Counted from the first letter of the stretch, positions 1-7,941 are shown. The stretch is DNA of 15,418 nt from CAZKYP01 sp964556885 (GCA_964556885.1 CAZKYP010000068.1:1-15418), one strand, 5' to 3'. Program-made: numbers and translations. The notes: generated by a model not told the origin, from the sequence alone.

Positions 1-6
1 GCATCC

Positions 7-1032
7 TTACCTGTCTACTATAATTGTCAGATGAACAGTTTGCTTTTCATCTGTACGTTCCTTCGTTTTCTTTGTCGGTTTGCGCTCTCCGCCGGTCAGA
101 ACCGGTTGAGGTATCCTCAACGACGTCGAGGTCAAACTTTTATCATTTATCGCAGTCATAACTTCCCGGCCCGGCATATTCTCCGCCAAACCGTTAAAGA
201 CTGCATAATCTTTTGCCACGGCAACCGTTTTATCAGCGCTTTCCTGATTTACGATTTCAGCAACTTGTTTTGTCGTAACAGCTTCAACAATTACCGGCCT
301 GCCGAATGTTTCGGTATCTACGAAAAACTTCGACGAATCGAATTCGGCCCATACACCTTCCAAACCAAACAGCAGTTTATCCAGTTCCTCCCTGCTGCAT
401 GTAAGATTATAGATACTTTTTTCCTGTCCGGGTAACTGAGTTATCGAATTGGTAAAACTATTGTCTTCAATCGCCCTTCTTATAAAAGCATTAACCGCAA
501 GTAAATTGGCTGTTCTCAACTCGAGTCTGCCATAAAATTCCGGCTGTAGGTTTGTGTTATCTGCGACAATTCCATCAAGATTGCCGGTATCCTGGTTACT
601 GCCTATTGTAACCGGCCTTGTATTCGGGGCTTTTGGCGCCATTATCGTATAAACAATCACCGACAAAACCGCCGCTATTGAAATCATCGCAACGGCAGTC
701 AAAAACCTGCGAGCCGGCACATACCTTGCCCCGCCCTGCTTCTCGGAGAACGACGGCTGTTCCGAAAGCAGAGCCTTGGAGACCAGCGATGCCGTTACAC
801 CAGCCAATATATTATCAGGTGCCTTTGTACGCGGTATTGAGCCTACCAATATCCTGCATTTTTGCAGATTACGTATTCTTTTGGCAATCCTGGAATCATT
901 CGACATCAGGCGTTTGACCTCGGTTTGCTGCCTGACCGTCAATTCGCCGTCGACGAAACTATTGAGCAGCTCATCTATATATTTACCGGCATTATGCCCT
1001 TGAGAACTATCCATATCAGGATTTTCTTTCAT
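7..1032 (-). CDS. Membrane-anchored anti-sigma factor, zinc-less type
   Basis: This 341-residue protein is probably the anti-sigma partner of the ECF sigma factor encoded immediately upstream. The N-terminal ~65 residues look like an anti-sigma helical domain (IDELLNSFVDGELT at about 19-32, then a basic helix to about 60). The usual HxxxCxxC zinc ligands are absent, and only Cys59 is present there. One transmembrane segment lies at about 109-131 after an Arg-Arg pair, so the ~210-residue C-terminal part should be extracytoplasmic. I do not recognise that part; it may be the sensory domain. The ATG overlaps the sigma stop codon as ATGA, which implies translational coupling. A GGAGG (plus-strand 1043-1047) lies 10 nt upstream of the ATG. 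The anti-sigma role rests mainly on gene order and architecture; direct similarity is weak. Confidence 0.72.
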   Translation of the reverse strand: MKENPDMDSSQGHNAGKYIDELLNSFVDGELTVRQQTEVKRLMSNDSRIAKRIRNLQKCRILVGSIPRTKAPDNILAGVTASLVSKALLSEQPSFSEKQGGARYVPARRFLTAVAMISIAAVLSVIVYTIMAPKAPNTRPVTIGSNQDTGNLDGIVADNTNLQPEFYGRLELRTANLLAVNAFIRRAIEDNSFTNSITQLPGQEKSIYNLTCSREELDKLLFGLEGVWAEFDSSKFFVDTETFGRPVIVEAVTTKQVAEIVNQESADKTVAVAKDYAVFNGLAENMPGREVMTAINDKSLTSTSLRIPQPVLTGGERKPTKKTKERTDEKQTVHLTIIVDR

Positions 1033-1670
1033 CGCACAATAGCCTCCATAATTCGGTTAAGCTTGTTTCTGGCTCGAGACAATCTGCTTCTAACGGTGCC
1101 CAATTCAATATCCAGAACCTTTGAAATCTGTGTATAATTCATACCTTCAATATCTCTCAGGACGATGACAGCCCGCTGTGCATCATCCAGTTTCATCAGC
1201 GCCTTTAATGCTATTTCGTATAATTCCTTATTCTGAGCGATCGCCACAGGGTCCGGTGAGCTGTCATCGCTCAGAAATTCACCTAAAAACTGTCTTGCCT
1301 GATCACTGCACTGCTCTTGTTCTGTATCGAGTGATCTGAGGTTCAATTTCGCATTTTTCTGGCAAAAATTAAGGGTCAGATTTACGGCTATCCTAAAAGC
1401 CCATGTATAAAAGCCGCTTCTGCCTTCGAATTTATCTATATTCTCAATTACTTTGACAAACGTTTCCTGTGTAAGTTCCGCAGCATCGTCCAGATCTCCA
1501 CACATTTTCAAAATGACGTTATAGATGCGATTCTGATACCTCAGGATAAGTCTCTCCATGGCTACAGAATCACCATCTCGGCATTGCCTGATCAACACCC
1601 GATCGTCAATACTTATTCGTCTGTCAGAAATCCTCCTGCGTCGGATATCCATATTCGCTGCTTCCGTCAC
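1029..1670 (-). CDS. ECF-family RNA polymerase sigma factor (RpoE-like)
   Basis: The 213-residue product is a group 4 (ECF) sigma factor, which directs core RNA polymerase to a stress or envelope regulon. Sigma region 2 spans about 24-105, with DDAAELTQETFVKVIENID at 61-79 and the GFYTWAFRIAVN segment at 86-97. Region 4 spans about 148-208, with a helix-turn-helix around NYTQISKVLDIELGTVRSRL (178-197). No SnoaL or other C-terminal extension is present. The longest start is GTG at 1670, with AGGAGAG (minus, 1682-1676) 5 nt upstream. An ATG at 1652 with GGAAG 8 nt upstream is a real alternative. It would be favoured if the RpoE-like promoter at 1686-1713 is used, because transcription would then begin only about 10 nt before the GTG. 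The gene is followed by and overlaps its probable anti-sigma gene. Confidence 0.93.
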   Translation of the reverse strand: MTEAANMDIRRRRISDRRISIDDRVLIRQCRDGDSVAMERLILRYQNRIYNVILKMCGDLDDAAELTQETFVKVIENIDKFEGRSGFYTWAFRIAVNLTLNFCQKNAKLNLRSLDTEQEQCSDQARQFLGEFLSDDSSPDPVAIAQNKELYEIALKALMKLDDAQRAVIVLRDIEGMNYTQISKVLDIELGTVRSRLSRARNKLNRIMEAIVR

Positions 1671-1685
1671 AGGTTCTCTCCTGAA

Positions 1686-1713
1686 TTAGACCCAATTAAT
1701 CCCAGAAAGTTCC
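1686..1713 (-). promoter_or_regulatory. RpoE-type ECF promoter for the sigma/anti-sigma operon
   Basis: On the minus strand GGAACTT (1713-1707) is followed, after exactly 16 nt, by TCTAA (1690-1686). This matches the E. coli sigma-E consensus (GGAACTT, about 16 nt, TCTRA). It sits immediately upstream of a sigma factor of the same family, as expected for autoregulation. Transcription would start near 1680. Confidence 0.6.
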
Positions 1714-2229
1714 TGAAAATAGCCGTTAATTCGCATTTTTACCTTATAATATCATTACATATCAGTTCTTTTTGGTCAATTTAATTCCATTTGCATGTCT
1801 CACTGCATCATGCAATATCTCGGTTAAGACAATGTTAAACTCAAAAATAATCCGTTTGCAAACCGAATATTTAAAATATAAATCTTTTCTTGCAAGTAAT
1901 AACTTCATAAGCGTACAAATTCTAATTTTTTACTACGAATTTCAATTCTGAATAACTCAAAAGATTTATAGAAAATATTAAGTTTGACCAGATTTCTTTC
2001 TCATTTTAACAACACCCTTTTATATACGACAATATAGGAAATATTTTGAAGGCAATATTGGTGTATATCCAATCTGAATGCTATTAAAATTCACTTTTCT
2101 TATCAGAAAATTTATATATTTTTCATGTATTTGTCCGATAATTGTTCTATTAACATGCAAAGATATGATAATAAAAAAAGTTTTTCATTATTTCACTTAT
2201 TATTGCCCATTTCTGCTAATCTATCCAAT

Positions 2230-2259
2230 TTAACATTGCCGATACAAATTATGTTTAAT
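2230..2259 (+). promoter_or_regulatory. Candidate sigma-70 promoter for the PilZ gene
   Basis: TTAACA (2230-2235) and TTTAAT (2254-2259) each match the consensus hexamers at 5 of 6 positions and are separated by 18 nt. Transcription would start near 2266. That leaves a short leader containing the GGAGA ribosome site at 2276-2280. In so AT-rich a spacer some chance matches are expected. Confidence 0.4.
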
Positions 2260-2288
2260 GCATGGAAGTTATGATGGAGATATAGAAT

Positions 2289-2603
2289 ATGCAGACTTTA
2301 ATTGAGCAACGTAAGGAGTGTCGGAGTAATGTTTCCTGGCCAGTAAGTATTTGGCTGCCTGAAGCAAACAGATTTTTCAATGGTCGAAGCTGCAATATCA
2401 GCAAAACAGGCGTTTTCATTACCCTTCCGGCAACCGTACCTATAAGGATAGGACATATAATCGAACTCAATTTCCCGCGAACAGAAGCCCTTGCAAAGGA
2501 AAAGGGTCAGTTTGCTCGAATCAAACTCGGAAGAGTAATAAGAGTAGACAGAAATAACCTGCTCGAAAATGCCGAGATCGGTGTCGGCATTGCCTTTGAG
2601 TAG
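2289..2603 (+). CDS. Single-domain PilZ protein (c-di-GMP receptor)
   Basis: The 104-residue product is essentially one PilZ domain, the beta-barrel that binds cyclic di-GMP and passes the signal to partners in motility, exopolymer or surface functions. Both ligand motifs are intact: RxxxR as RKECR (8-12) and (D/N)xSxxG as NISKTG (36-41). The rest reads as alternating beta-strands ending in IGVGIAFE, typical of the closing strand. There is no signal peptide or membrane segment, so it should be cytoplasmic. The ATG at 2289 has GGAGA (2276-2280) 8 nt upstream. The gene appears monocistronic: it has its own promoter candidate and a terminator downstream. The partner it controls cannot be read from the sequence. 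The PilX-like surface genes about 2 kb downstream are one possibility, with no direct evidence. Confidence 0.9.
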   Translation: MQTLIEQRKECRSNVSWPVSIWLPEANRFFNGRSCNISKTGVFITLPATVPIRIGHIIELNFPRTEALAKEKGQFARIKLGRVIRVDRNNLLENAEIGVGIAFE

Positions 2604-2691
2604 CATTCGAAACTACTTTTATATACATATATAAAAAAGTTAACGCAATAGTCTGTGGCTATCGGACGAGCGGGGCAATGAAAAAAGCAAG

Positions 2692-2724
2692 GACTGATGG
2701 CTTATGTAAGTCATCAGTCTTTTT
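2692..2724 (+). terminator. Rho-independent terminator after the PilZ gene
   Basis: GACTGATGGCTT (2692-2703) and AAGTCATCAGTC (2708-2719) form a 12-bp stem with one G-U pair around a 4-nt loop (ATGT). Five T residues follow at 2720-2724. The strand is set by the T tract and by the upstream gene. Confidence 0.87.
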
Positions 2725-2805
2725 GCATGCGCACAAAGGACTGATTTACAAGCAACCAGAGATTAATACAAATCACTATTGATTCAAATCAAGCTCTATC
2801 CTCAA

Positions 2806-2833
2806 TTCAAAAACTTCGTGCAATTTATATAAT
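2806..2833 (+). promoter_or_regulatory. Candidate sigma-70 promoter for lipBA
   Basis: A perfect TATAAT lies at 2828-2833. A TTCAAA (4 of 6 consensus) lies at 2806-2811, with a 16-nt spacer. It falls between the terminator and lipB, where a promoter is needed. The leader would be about 60 nt. Confidence 0.45.
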
Positions 2834-2900
2834 CCTTTGTTAGAATTGGATTTGTGAAATTTAAGCCAAACTTACGATAAAACTCAAATTTTCAAAATTT

Positions 2901-3545
2901 ATGTATGAGGCAATAAAACAATCAATACATATCACGGACTGCGGCCTTGCTGATTATCAAGAGATTCTCCGGCTGCAATATCAATTACACGAAAAAAGGC
3001 TTCGCGACGAAATACCTGACACCATTCTAATCATCGAGCATCCTGATGTTATCACTCTCGGCGCTCGTCAAAGCGCCAACAAACTTTTGAAAAGCCGCCA
3101 GGAGCTTGCTAAAATGAATATCGATGTTGTTGAGATTCGCAGAGGCGGCGGAACAACCGCACATAATCCGGGGCAACTGGTCTTTTACCCCATCCTGCAC
3201 CTGCAAAAACTCAAACTTGGAATCAGTGAATATATCAGAGAGTTGGAAAATATAGGGTCGAAATTACTGAACGAACTGAATGTAAACTGTTCAGGACGAA
3301 AAGGCTTTCCCGGCCTGTGGATAGACGAAAGAAAAATTGCATCCATCGGCGTGCGTGTATCGAAATCCGTCACATACCACGGCATGGCGATCAATATCCG
3401 GAACGATCTTAGTATCTTCGAACATTTTATACCCTGCGGCCTGGAAAACATAGAAATGACCTCGGTGCTGAAAGAAACCGGGAAAAAATATCCAATGAAA
3501 CAGATTAAGAAAAAACTAACCGAATTGCTTCAAGAGCACTTTTAA
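2901..3545 (+). CDS. lipB: Octanoyltransferase LipB
   Basis: LipB moves an octanoyl group from octanoyl-ACP to the target lysine of lipoyl domains (pyruvate and 2-oxoglutarate dehydrogenase E2, glycine cleavage H protein). This is the first step of lipoate synthesis in the cytoplasm. The 214 residues match the family length. Signature blocks are present in order: RGGGTTAHNPGQLVFYPI (81-98, family form RGGQVTYHGPGQ), KIASIGVRVSKSVTYHGMAINI (145 onward, with catalytic Lys145), and PCGL with the acyl-accepting Cys179. The ATG has no clear Shine-Dalgarno site. The lipA start lies 7 nt after the stop, so the two genes are almost certainly co-transcribed. Confidence 0.96.
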   Translation: MYEAIKQSIHITDCGLADYQEILRLQYQLHEKRLRDEIPDTILIIEHPDVITLGARQSANKLLKSRQELAKMNIDVVEIRRGGGTTAHNPGQLVFYPILHLQKLKLGISEYIRELENIGSKLLNELNVNCSGRKGFPGLWIDERKIASIGVRVSKSVTYHGMAINIRNDLSIFEHFIPCGLENIEMTSVLKETGKKYPMKQIKKKLTELLQEHF

Positions 3546-3552
3546 TGGACAA

Positions 3553-4461
3553 ATGCAAGAGCATAAAACAAAAACAGACAAATACGATATATCAAAATCA
3601 AACGGGAAAAAACGGCTGCCGGAATGGCTGAAAAGACCTATGCCGCTAAACGAGTCTTTTCAGAATACCGAAAAAATCCTTCGTGATTTGAATCTGGAAA
3701 CCATCTGCAGTAACGCCAATTGCCCTAATCGGGGCCAATGCTGGGAAAGAGGGACTGCAACCGTCCTGATTCTTGGAAATATATGCACGCGAAACTGCAA
3801 ATTCTGTTCGGTCGCCACGGGTAAACCACAACCACCAGACCCGACCGAGCCGCATCGACTGGCCCAAATGGCAAAGCAGTTAAACCTGAAATATCTGGTT
3901 ATTACCAGCGTCGATAGAGACGACCTGACAGACGGTGGAGCCGGACATTTCAAAGACTGCATAAATACGGTCAGAAAACAATGCCCGGAGATAAAATTCG
4001 AAATACTTACACCTGACTTTCGAGATTGCCAGACCAAGGCATTGGAAATTCTTAAACCGAGTTTGCCGTTCGTTTTCGCGCATAATGTGGAAACCGTCCC
4101 ATCATTATACAAAATTGCAAGAACCGGCGGAGATTATCAACTATCCCTGAATCTGCTCAAATCGGCAAAAGACATCTTCGGCAGCGTACAGACAAAATCA
4201 TCTATAATGCTCGGACTGGGAGAAACAGACGGACAAATTGAGCAGGTACTTAAAGATTTGCTTAGTGTTGGTTGTGACAGGATAACAATCGGGCAATATC
4301 TAAAACCTTCAAAAACATCCCTCGATGTCGTCGAATACATACAACCGGAGAAATTCGACTGGTGGGAACAAAAGGCCCGAGAGCTTGGTTTCTCATGGGT
4401 CCATTCATCACCGTTTTCACGCAGCTCGTATTTCGCAGAACAAGGCTGCACAGATGAATAA
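3553..4461 (+). CDS. lipA: Lipoyl synthase LipA (radical SAM)
   Basis: LipA inserts two sulfur atoms into the protein-bound octanoyl chain made by LipB, giving lipoyl-lysine. It uses S-adenosylmethionine and two [4Fe-4S] clusters. The auxiliary-cluster ligands are Cys52, Cys57 and Cys63 (CSNANCPNRGQC). The radical SAM cluster ligands are Cys78, Cys82 and Cys85 (CTRNCKFC). The conserved C-terminal RSSY, whose serine ligates the auxiliary cluster, is at 290-293. The 302 residues fit the family. The ATG at 3553 lies 7 nt after lipB, with only a weak GGA upstream. Another ATG overlaps the lipB stop at 3545 but is out of frame. No terminator is obvious before the next promoter. Confidence 0.97.
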   Translation: MQEHKTKTDKYDISKSNGKKRLPEWLKRPMPLNESFQNTEKILRDLNLETICSNANCPNRGQCWERGTATVLILGNICTRNCKFCSVATGKPQPPDPTEPHRLAQMAKQLNLKYLVITSVDRDDLTDGGAGHFKDCINTVRKQCPEIKFEILTPDFRDCQTKALEILKPSLPFVFAHNVETVPSLYKIARTGGDYQLSLNLLKSAKDIFGSVQTKSSIMLGLGETDGQIEQVLKDLLSVGCDRITIGQYLKPSKTSLDVVEYIQPEKFDWWEQKARELGFSWVHSSPFSRSSYFAEQGCTDE

Positions 4462-4536
4462 TTTAAAACAACAGTGCTCGAAAATTTTCATATCTGCCCG
4501 ACTGATTTCGATACCGTTATAAATTATTCTTTATTT

Positions 4537-4564
4537 TTGGAATTTCCTAAAACTGTGTTATACT
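4537..4564 (+). promoter_or_regulatory. Sigma-70-like promoter of the first PilX-like gene
   Basis: TTGGAA (4537-4542) and TATACT (4559-4564) are separated by 16 nt. The context TTTTTGGA...TTATACTTT recurs before the second PilX-like gene, which supports a real element. The ATG lies 60 nt after the -10 box. Confidence 0.6.
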
Positions 4565-4624
4565 TTATATGGAGAATAGGCTTTAAACATATAAACATAG
4601 TTTGGCCTTTTCCGGTTGTGGGAA

Positions 4625-6016
4625 ATGAAACCCGTGCGTGAAATAATCCGTATAAAACGCAGGGGTGCTGTCTTAATCATATCCTTGATATTTGTGCTTT
4701 TATTCTCAACGCTTGCCATAAGTACGGCAACTCTATGCGGAACTAATCTACAGATCGCGGAGAATCTGCATAAAGCAAATTCTGCAAGGGCATGTGCCGA
4801 GTCCGGGTTTGAAGTGGTCCGTTACTGGCTCAGCAAAATCTCGATACCCGGCAACACAGCATCGCCTGAAAGACTCAACAAAATCGCTTATGCGCTCCAA
4901 AATAACCTTTCAACCGCCAATGTTGCCAACATAACAACAACATACGACGGTACAACAATAACTATTTCGAACGTCATGTTGCAATCCAACTGTTCTCAGT
5001 ACTTTTCGGCCGCAATTTCGCAAACAGATACCGATACAATCCAGGTTGACATAACCGGAACATACGGCCCTGTATCTCGCACTATTCGTGTCAACTACAG
5101 TTTCGGCCCGAGGGCAAGTACCGCTTTCGATTTCGGCGTCGCCTCCAAAGGCCCCTTAACACTGACAGGCAACATAGAAATTGACGGTACAAACATCGAC
5201 GTGGAATCAAACGCTTATATCGAAAGTGAAAATTCGATACTGGCCCTGTCCATAACAGGAAATTCACATATAGCAGGAAAAGTGAAAATCGTAAATCCGA
5301 TCGCTTCGGTAGACATACAGGGCGGCAACGCGGGTGTAGGCGGCGAAACAGGTGACGATGCAATCGACAATATCGAAATCGGTGTTCCCACGACGGACTT
5401 TCCGGAGCCGAATCCACATTATTTCGAACATTATGCCACTAATATAATCGACGCGAACACAGACACGTCCCTGGAGGCAACGTATGAAAATGTACGAATA
5501 TCAGCCGGAACCAATCCGACTTTTTCCGGCCAGGTAACACTAAAAGGTCTCGTATTTATCGAAACTCCGAATGTGGTGACGTTCACAGGCAACACCAATC
5601 TGACCGCGATAGTCGTCGGCGACGGTGACTGGACGGACGACTCCGGAGTAAACAGTATCAGCTTCGAGGGCAACGTGGAAAGTTACCCGGTCAGTGAGCT
5701 TCCCGATGAAGAACAATATGCGGGACTTCACAATGAAACCGGCACATTCATAATGGCGCCGGGATTTCACGTGTCATTCGGCGGAAATTTCACGGCTCTC
5801 AGCGGGGCGATAGCGGGCAACGGCATCAAATTCCACGGCAACGCCGGAGGAACCATCAACGGCTCAATTATCAATTACTCCAATCAGAATATGTCACTGA
5901 CCGGAAACAGCGATCTCAGGTTTAACCGCTCGGGAATCACCGCAATACCGTCCGGATTCATTCCTGAATTTATCCTGCACTACGATCCCTCGTCATACTC
6001 CGAAATCACGCTATAA
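4625..6016 (+). CDS. PilX-like membrane-anchored surface protein (paralogue 1)
   Basis: The 463-residue product has a PilX-type N-terminus. A basic stretch ending in KRRG (11-14) is followed by a hydrophobic helix (about 15-37) starting AVLIISLIFVLLFS. The helix after Gly14 lacks the Glu5 of classical pilins, as in PilX/GspK-type minor pilins. From about residue 165 the protein is a non-cytoplasmic, beta-rich repeat region. A hydrophobic-x-hydrophobic-x-G-N turn recurs at least seven times (for example LTLTGNIEIDG, LSITGNSHIAG, VTFTGNTNL, ISFEGNVES, IKFHGNAGG, MSLTGNSDL), suggesting a parallel beta-helix. An upstream in-frame TTG (4616) would add three residues. I prefer the ATG because it aligns with the paralogue's start, where the ribosome site is clear. 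No other pilus genes are nearby, so a role in pilus assembly is uncertain. Confidence 0.8.
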   Translation: MKPVREIIRIKRRGAVLIISLIFVLLFSTLAISTATLCGTNLQIAENLHKANSARACAESGFEVVRYWLSKISIPGNTASPERLNKIAYALQNNLSTANVANITTTYDGTTITISNVMLQSNCSQYFSAAISQTDTDTIQVDITGTYGPVSRTIRVNYSFGPRASTAFDFGVASKGPLTLTGNIEIDGTNIDVESNAYIESENSILALSITGNSHIAGKVKIVNPIASVDIQGGNAGVGGETGDDAIDNIEIGVPTTDFPEPNPHYFEHYATNIIDANTDTSLEATYENVRISAGTNPTFSGQVTLKGLVFIETPNVVTFTGNTNLTAIVVGDGDWTDDSGVNSISFEGNVESYPVSELPDEEQYAGLHNETGTFIMAPGFHVSFGGNFTALSGAIAGNGIKFHGNAGGTINGSIINYSNQNMSLTGNSDLRFNRSGITAIPSGFIPEFILHYDPSSYSEITL

Positions 6017-6097
6017 AATCAATATACTGCAATCCGGTCATATTTTATGTCCAATAATTCGATTAAAACCGGGTAATAAATATATAAACATACTTTT

Positions 6098-6126
6098 TTG
6101 GATTTGCACCGAATATTTATTATACT
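6098..6126 (+). promoter_or_regulatory. Sigma-70-like promoter of the second PilX-like gene
   Basis: TTGGAT (6098-6103) and TATACT (6121-6126) have a 17-nt spacer. The sequence context matches the promoter of the first paralogue, and the distance to the ATG (64 nt) is nearly the same. Confidence 0.6.
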
Positions 6127-6180
6127 TTCAGTGGCAATATAGAAGTTTCTTGTCATCCATTTAATTTCTTTTTTACCGGT

Positions 6181-6187
6181 GGAGGGG
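6181..6187 (+). promoter_or_regulatory. Ribosome binding site fixing the start of paralogue 2
   Basis: GGAGGGG ends 3 nt before the ATG at 6191. It overlaps the longer GTG start at 6179, so that start is unlikely. Confidence 0.7.
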
Positions 6188-6190
6188 AAA

Positions 6191-7876
6191 ATGAAACTGG
6201 TAAAAACATCAGCACGCCTGAAACGCAGGGGTTCTGTGTTCATAATATCCTTGATATTCGTGCTCATATTCTCATCTCTCGTCGTTTCAATCGCAACAAT
6301 GTCGGCGGCCAACAGTCAGCTCGCCTCGAACCAGCACAAGGTCAATTCCGCCTTATCCGCAGCTCAATCGGGGCTGGAATGCGGAAAATACATCGCCATG
6401 AGTCTCACATTACCCGAAACAGGACAAAATTTTGTTTCTACATCGGAAGCCGACCAGATATGGACTCAGCTCTGTCAGGGTCTTCAGAGCGCCGCTCTTG
6501 ACGGCCAGGGCGTAACCGCCGCAACGCGTTTCACCGATGCCACAGGAAGCGGCGACCAGATTATCACTTCGACACTCAACTTCGGCAGCGTCAATACGGA
6601 TTTCACGTTAAAATTCTATCGATATGACAGCAACCCGCTTACAATTAAGCTGCAATCCACGGGAACCGACGGTGATGCAGTAAGGCAGGTCGGTACGGAC
6701 CTGAAAATAACAAAAGACAGTGAGGTCCTGAATTATGCAATCGCCAGCCGGGGCCGAATGTGGCTTACAGGTGAATCGACCATACACGGTGATATTTTCA
6801 GTTCCTGGGATCGCCCTGAAATTTCCCCCTTCAATATGACAAGTGATTCAAGTGTGCTTGGAACCATAAATACGGTATTGACCCTTGATCAAATCCAGGC
6901 TCAATCTTATCAAATGGAGACCCTTAATACAAATGACAATCCTATAGATATAAACGGTGATCCGTTAGGAACTAATTACGACGACAGATATTACAGCCCC
7001 AATGACGAAATACAGGCTTATCACGAAGGTATCAACTACGAACAGCCGTTTGAAAACATGCCCGGCATGGATATATCAGATTACAATACGGATATGTACG
7101 AAACTTTTGTCTTAAACGACGGCAACGGCAATATCTACTACAACCCCTCGGCAACACAGTACACCGGCAGTCTCGATTCTCTTGGTTCTACGGTGGGTAC
7201 AAAGTGGCGCTACGAATACTTCCCTCACAACGCAGGCAGCTATACCACAGGAAGCGGCGTTAGACTGAAAAGGTATATCTATAAGGATGTGGATTTTACA
7301 AATGTACGGCTGCCTTCCAATCTCAACGCGCTGTTCATAAACTGCACATTCAACGAGATTCTGTATATCGATTGCAACAAGAACACATCATCTTACTATA
7401 ACAACGTCCGTTTTAACGACTGCGCGTTCAACGGTGTGATTGTTACCGACACGCCCAGCTCTCTGAACTGGCAGCGTAACTGCCTGTATTTCACCGGCGA
7501 GGCAACATTTAACAATACATCATCAATTCCCGAGGCGACTATACTGGCACCTCATTTCAATGTGAACTTGGGTAATACAAATCCCGAACAGAGTGACAGC
7601 AATATACTGACAGGTGCGATAGTGGGCGGCATCGTCGATGTACGCGGCAATGCACAAATTTATGGAACGATTATTTCGATGTGCGATACTACACAGTGGT
7701 CCTCCGGATATGTGACAAACATCGGCGCCACACTCGACGACGGCGGGTCCGAGACCACTGAATTAGGCGATATCGGTGTTATCGGTATCACCCCGGACGA
7801 AGACCAGATGCTGCCAAGCGGCATCATGAGCCCGATTGTTATCAAGCCATTGCAGGGAACGTATACAGAAGGATAA
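6191..7876 (+). CDS. PilX-like membrane-anchored surface protein (paralogue 2)
   Basis: The 561-residue product is a diverged copy of the preceding protein. The N-terminal ~60 residues align without gaps (KRRGSVFIISLIFVLIFSSL against KRRGAVLIISLIFVLLFSTL), again with Gly before the hydrophobic helix and no Glu5. The ectodomain is about 100 residues longer and much less similar. It keeps the same kind of turn in fewer places: WLTGESTIHGDIFS, LYFTGEATFNN and VDVRGNAQIYGTIIS. A middle stretch rich in Tyr, Asn and Asp (about 250-370) has no counterpart in paralogue 1. The ATG follows GGAGGGG. It has its own promoter and is probably co-transcribed with the small secreted protein 65 nt downstream. 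Anchoring to the inner membrane with the bulk outside is an inference from topology. Substrate and partners are unknown. Confidence 0.8.
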   Translation: MKLVKTSARLKRRGSVFIISLIFVLIFSSLVVSIATMSAANSQLASNQHKVNSALSAAQSGLECGKYIAMSLTLPETGQNFVSTSEADQIWTQLCQGLQSAALDGQGVTAATRFTDATGSGDQIITSTLNFGSVNTDFTLKFYRYDSNPLTIKLQSTGTDGDAVRQVGTDLKITKDSEVLNYAIASRGRMWLTGESTIHGDIFSSWDRPEISPFNMTSDSSVLGTINTVLTLDQIQAQSYQMETLNTNDNPIDINGDPLGTNYDDRYYSPNDEIQAYHEGINYEQPFENMPGMDISDYNTDMYETFVLNDGNGNIYYNPSATQYTGSLDSLGSTVGTKWRYEYFPHNAGSYTTGSGVRLKRYIYKDVDFTNVRLPSNLNALFINCTFNEILYIDCNKNTSSYYNNVRFNDCAFNGVIVTDTPSSLNWQRNCLYFTGEATFNNTSSIPEATILAPHFNVNLGNTNPEQSDSNILTGAIVGGIVDVRGNAQIYGTIISMCDTTQWSSGYVTNIGATLDDGGSETTELGDIGVIGITPDEDQMLPSGIMSPIVIKPLQGTYTEG

Positions 7877-7941
7877 TTTTAATTGCTGGTTTTTAGAAGA
7901 AACGAACAGAAATATAAATCCGGACTTTCAAGGATAAAAAT

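Larger units (their letters stand above)
1671..2288. other. AT-rich intergenic region between divergent sigma and PilZ genes
   Basis: This 618-bp spacer is much more AT-rich than the flanking genes and has no credible coding frame. At its left end is the RpoE-type promoter for the minus-strand operon. At its right end is a sigma-70-like promoter for the PilZ gene. Between about 1800 and 2225 I see only short elements. One is a small inverted repeat, ATTGG/CCAAT around a 7-nt spacer (near 2056-2072). I found no tRNA, riboswitch or transposon end. Confidence 0.6.
2604..2900. other. Spacer between the PilZ gene and lipB
   Basis: This 297-bp spacer has no gene that I can support. It holds a possible structured stretch at 2650-2690 (a 5-bp GTCTG/CGGAC stem with a 7-nt loop), a strong terminator hairpin, and a promoter-like pair before lipB. 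Confidence 0.5.

Noticed and set aside
2650..2710. Possible c-di-GMP (GEMM) riboswitch next to the PilZ gene
   Set aside because: Short matches such as AGCGGGG and ACTGATGG are present, but the GGGACGCAAAGCC core and the paired P2/P3 layout are absent. The second match is part of the terminator stem.
2692..2724. Hammerhead ribozyme core suggested by CTGATGG
   Set aside because: The core needs CUGANGA followed by a stem and GAAA. The base after CTGATG is G, and the surrounding pairing is that of a terminator.
6035..6072. CCGGT/ACCGG inverted repeat after PilX-like paralogue 1 as a terminator
   Set aside because: The stem is only 5 bp with a loop of nearly 30 nt and no T tract.
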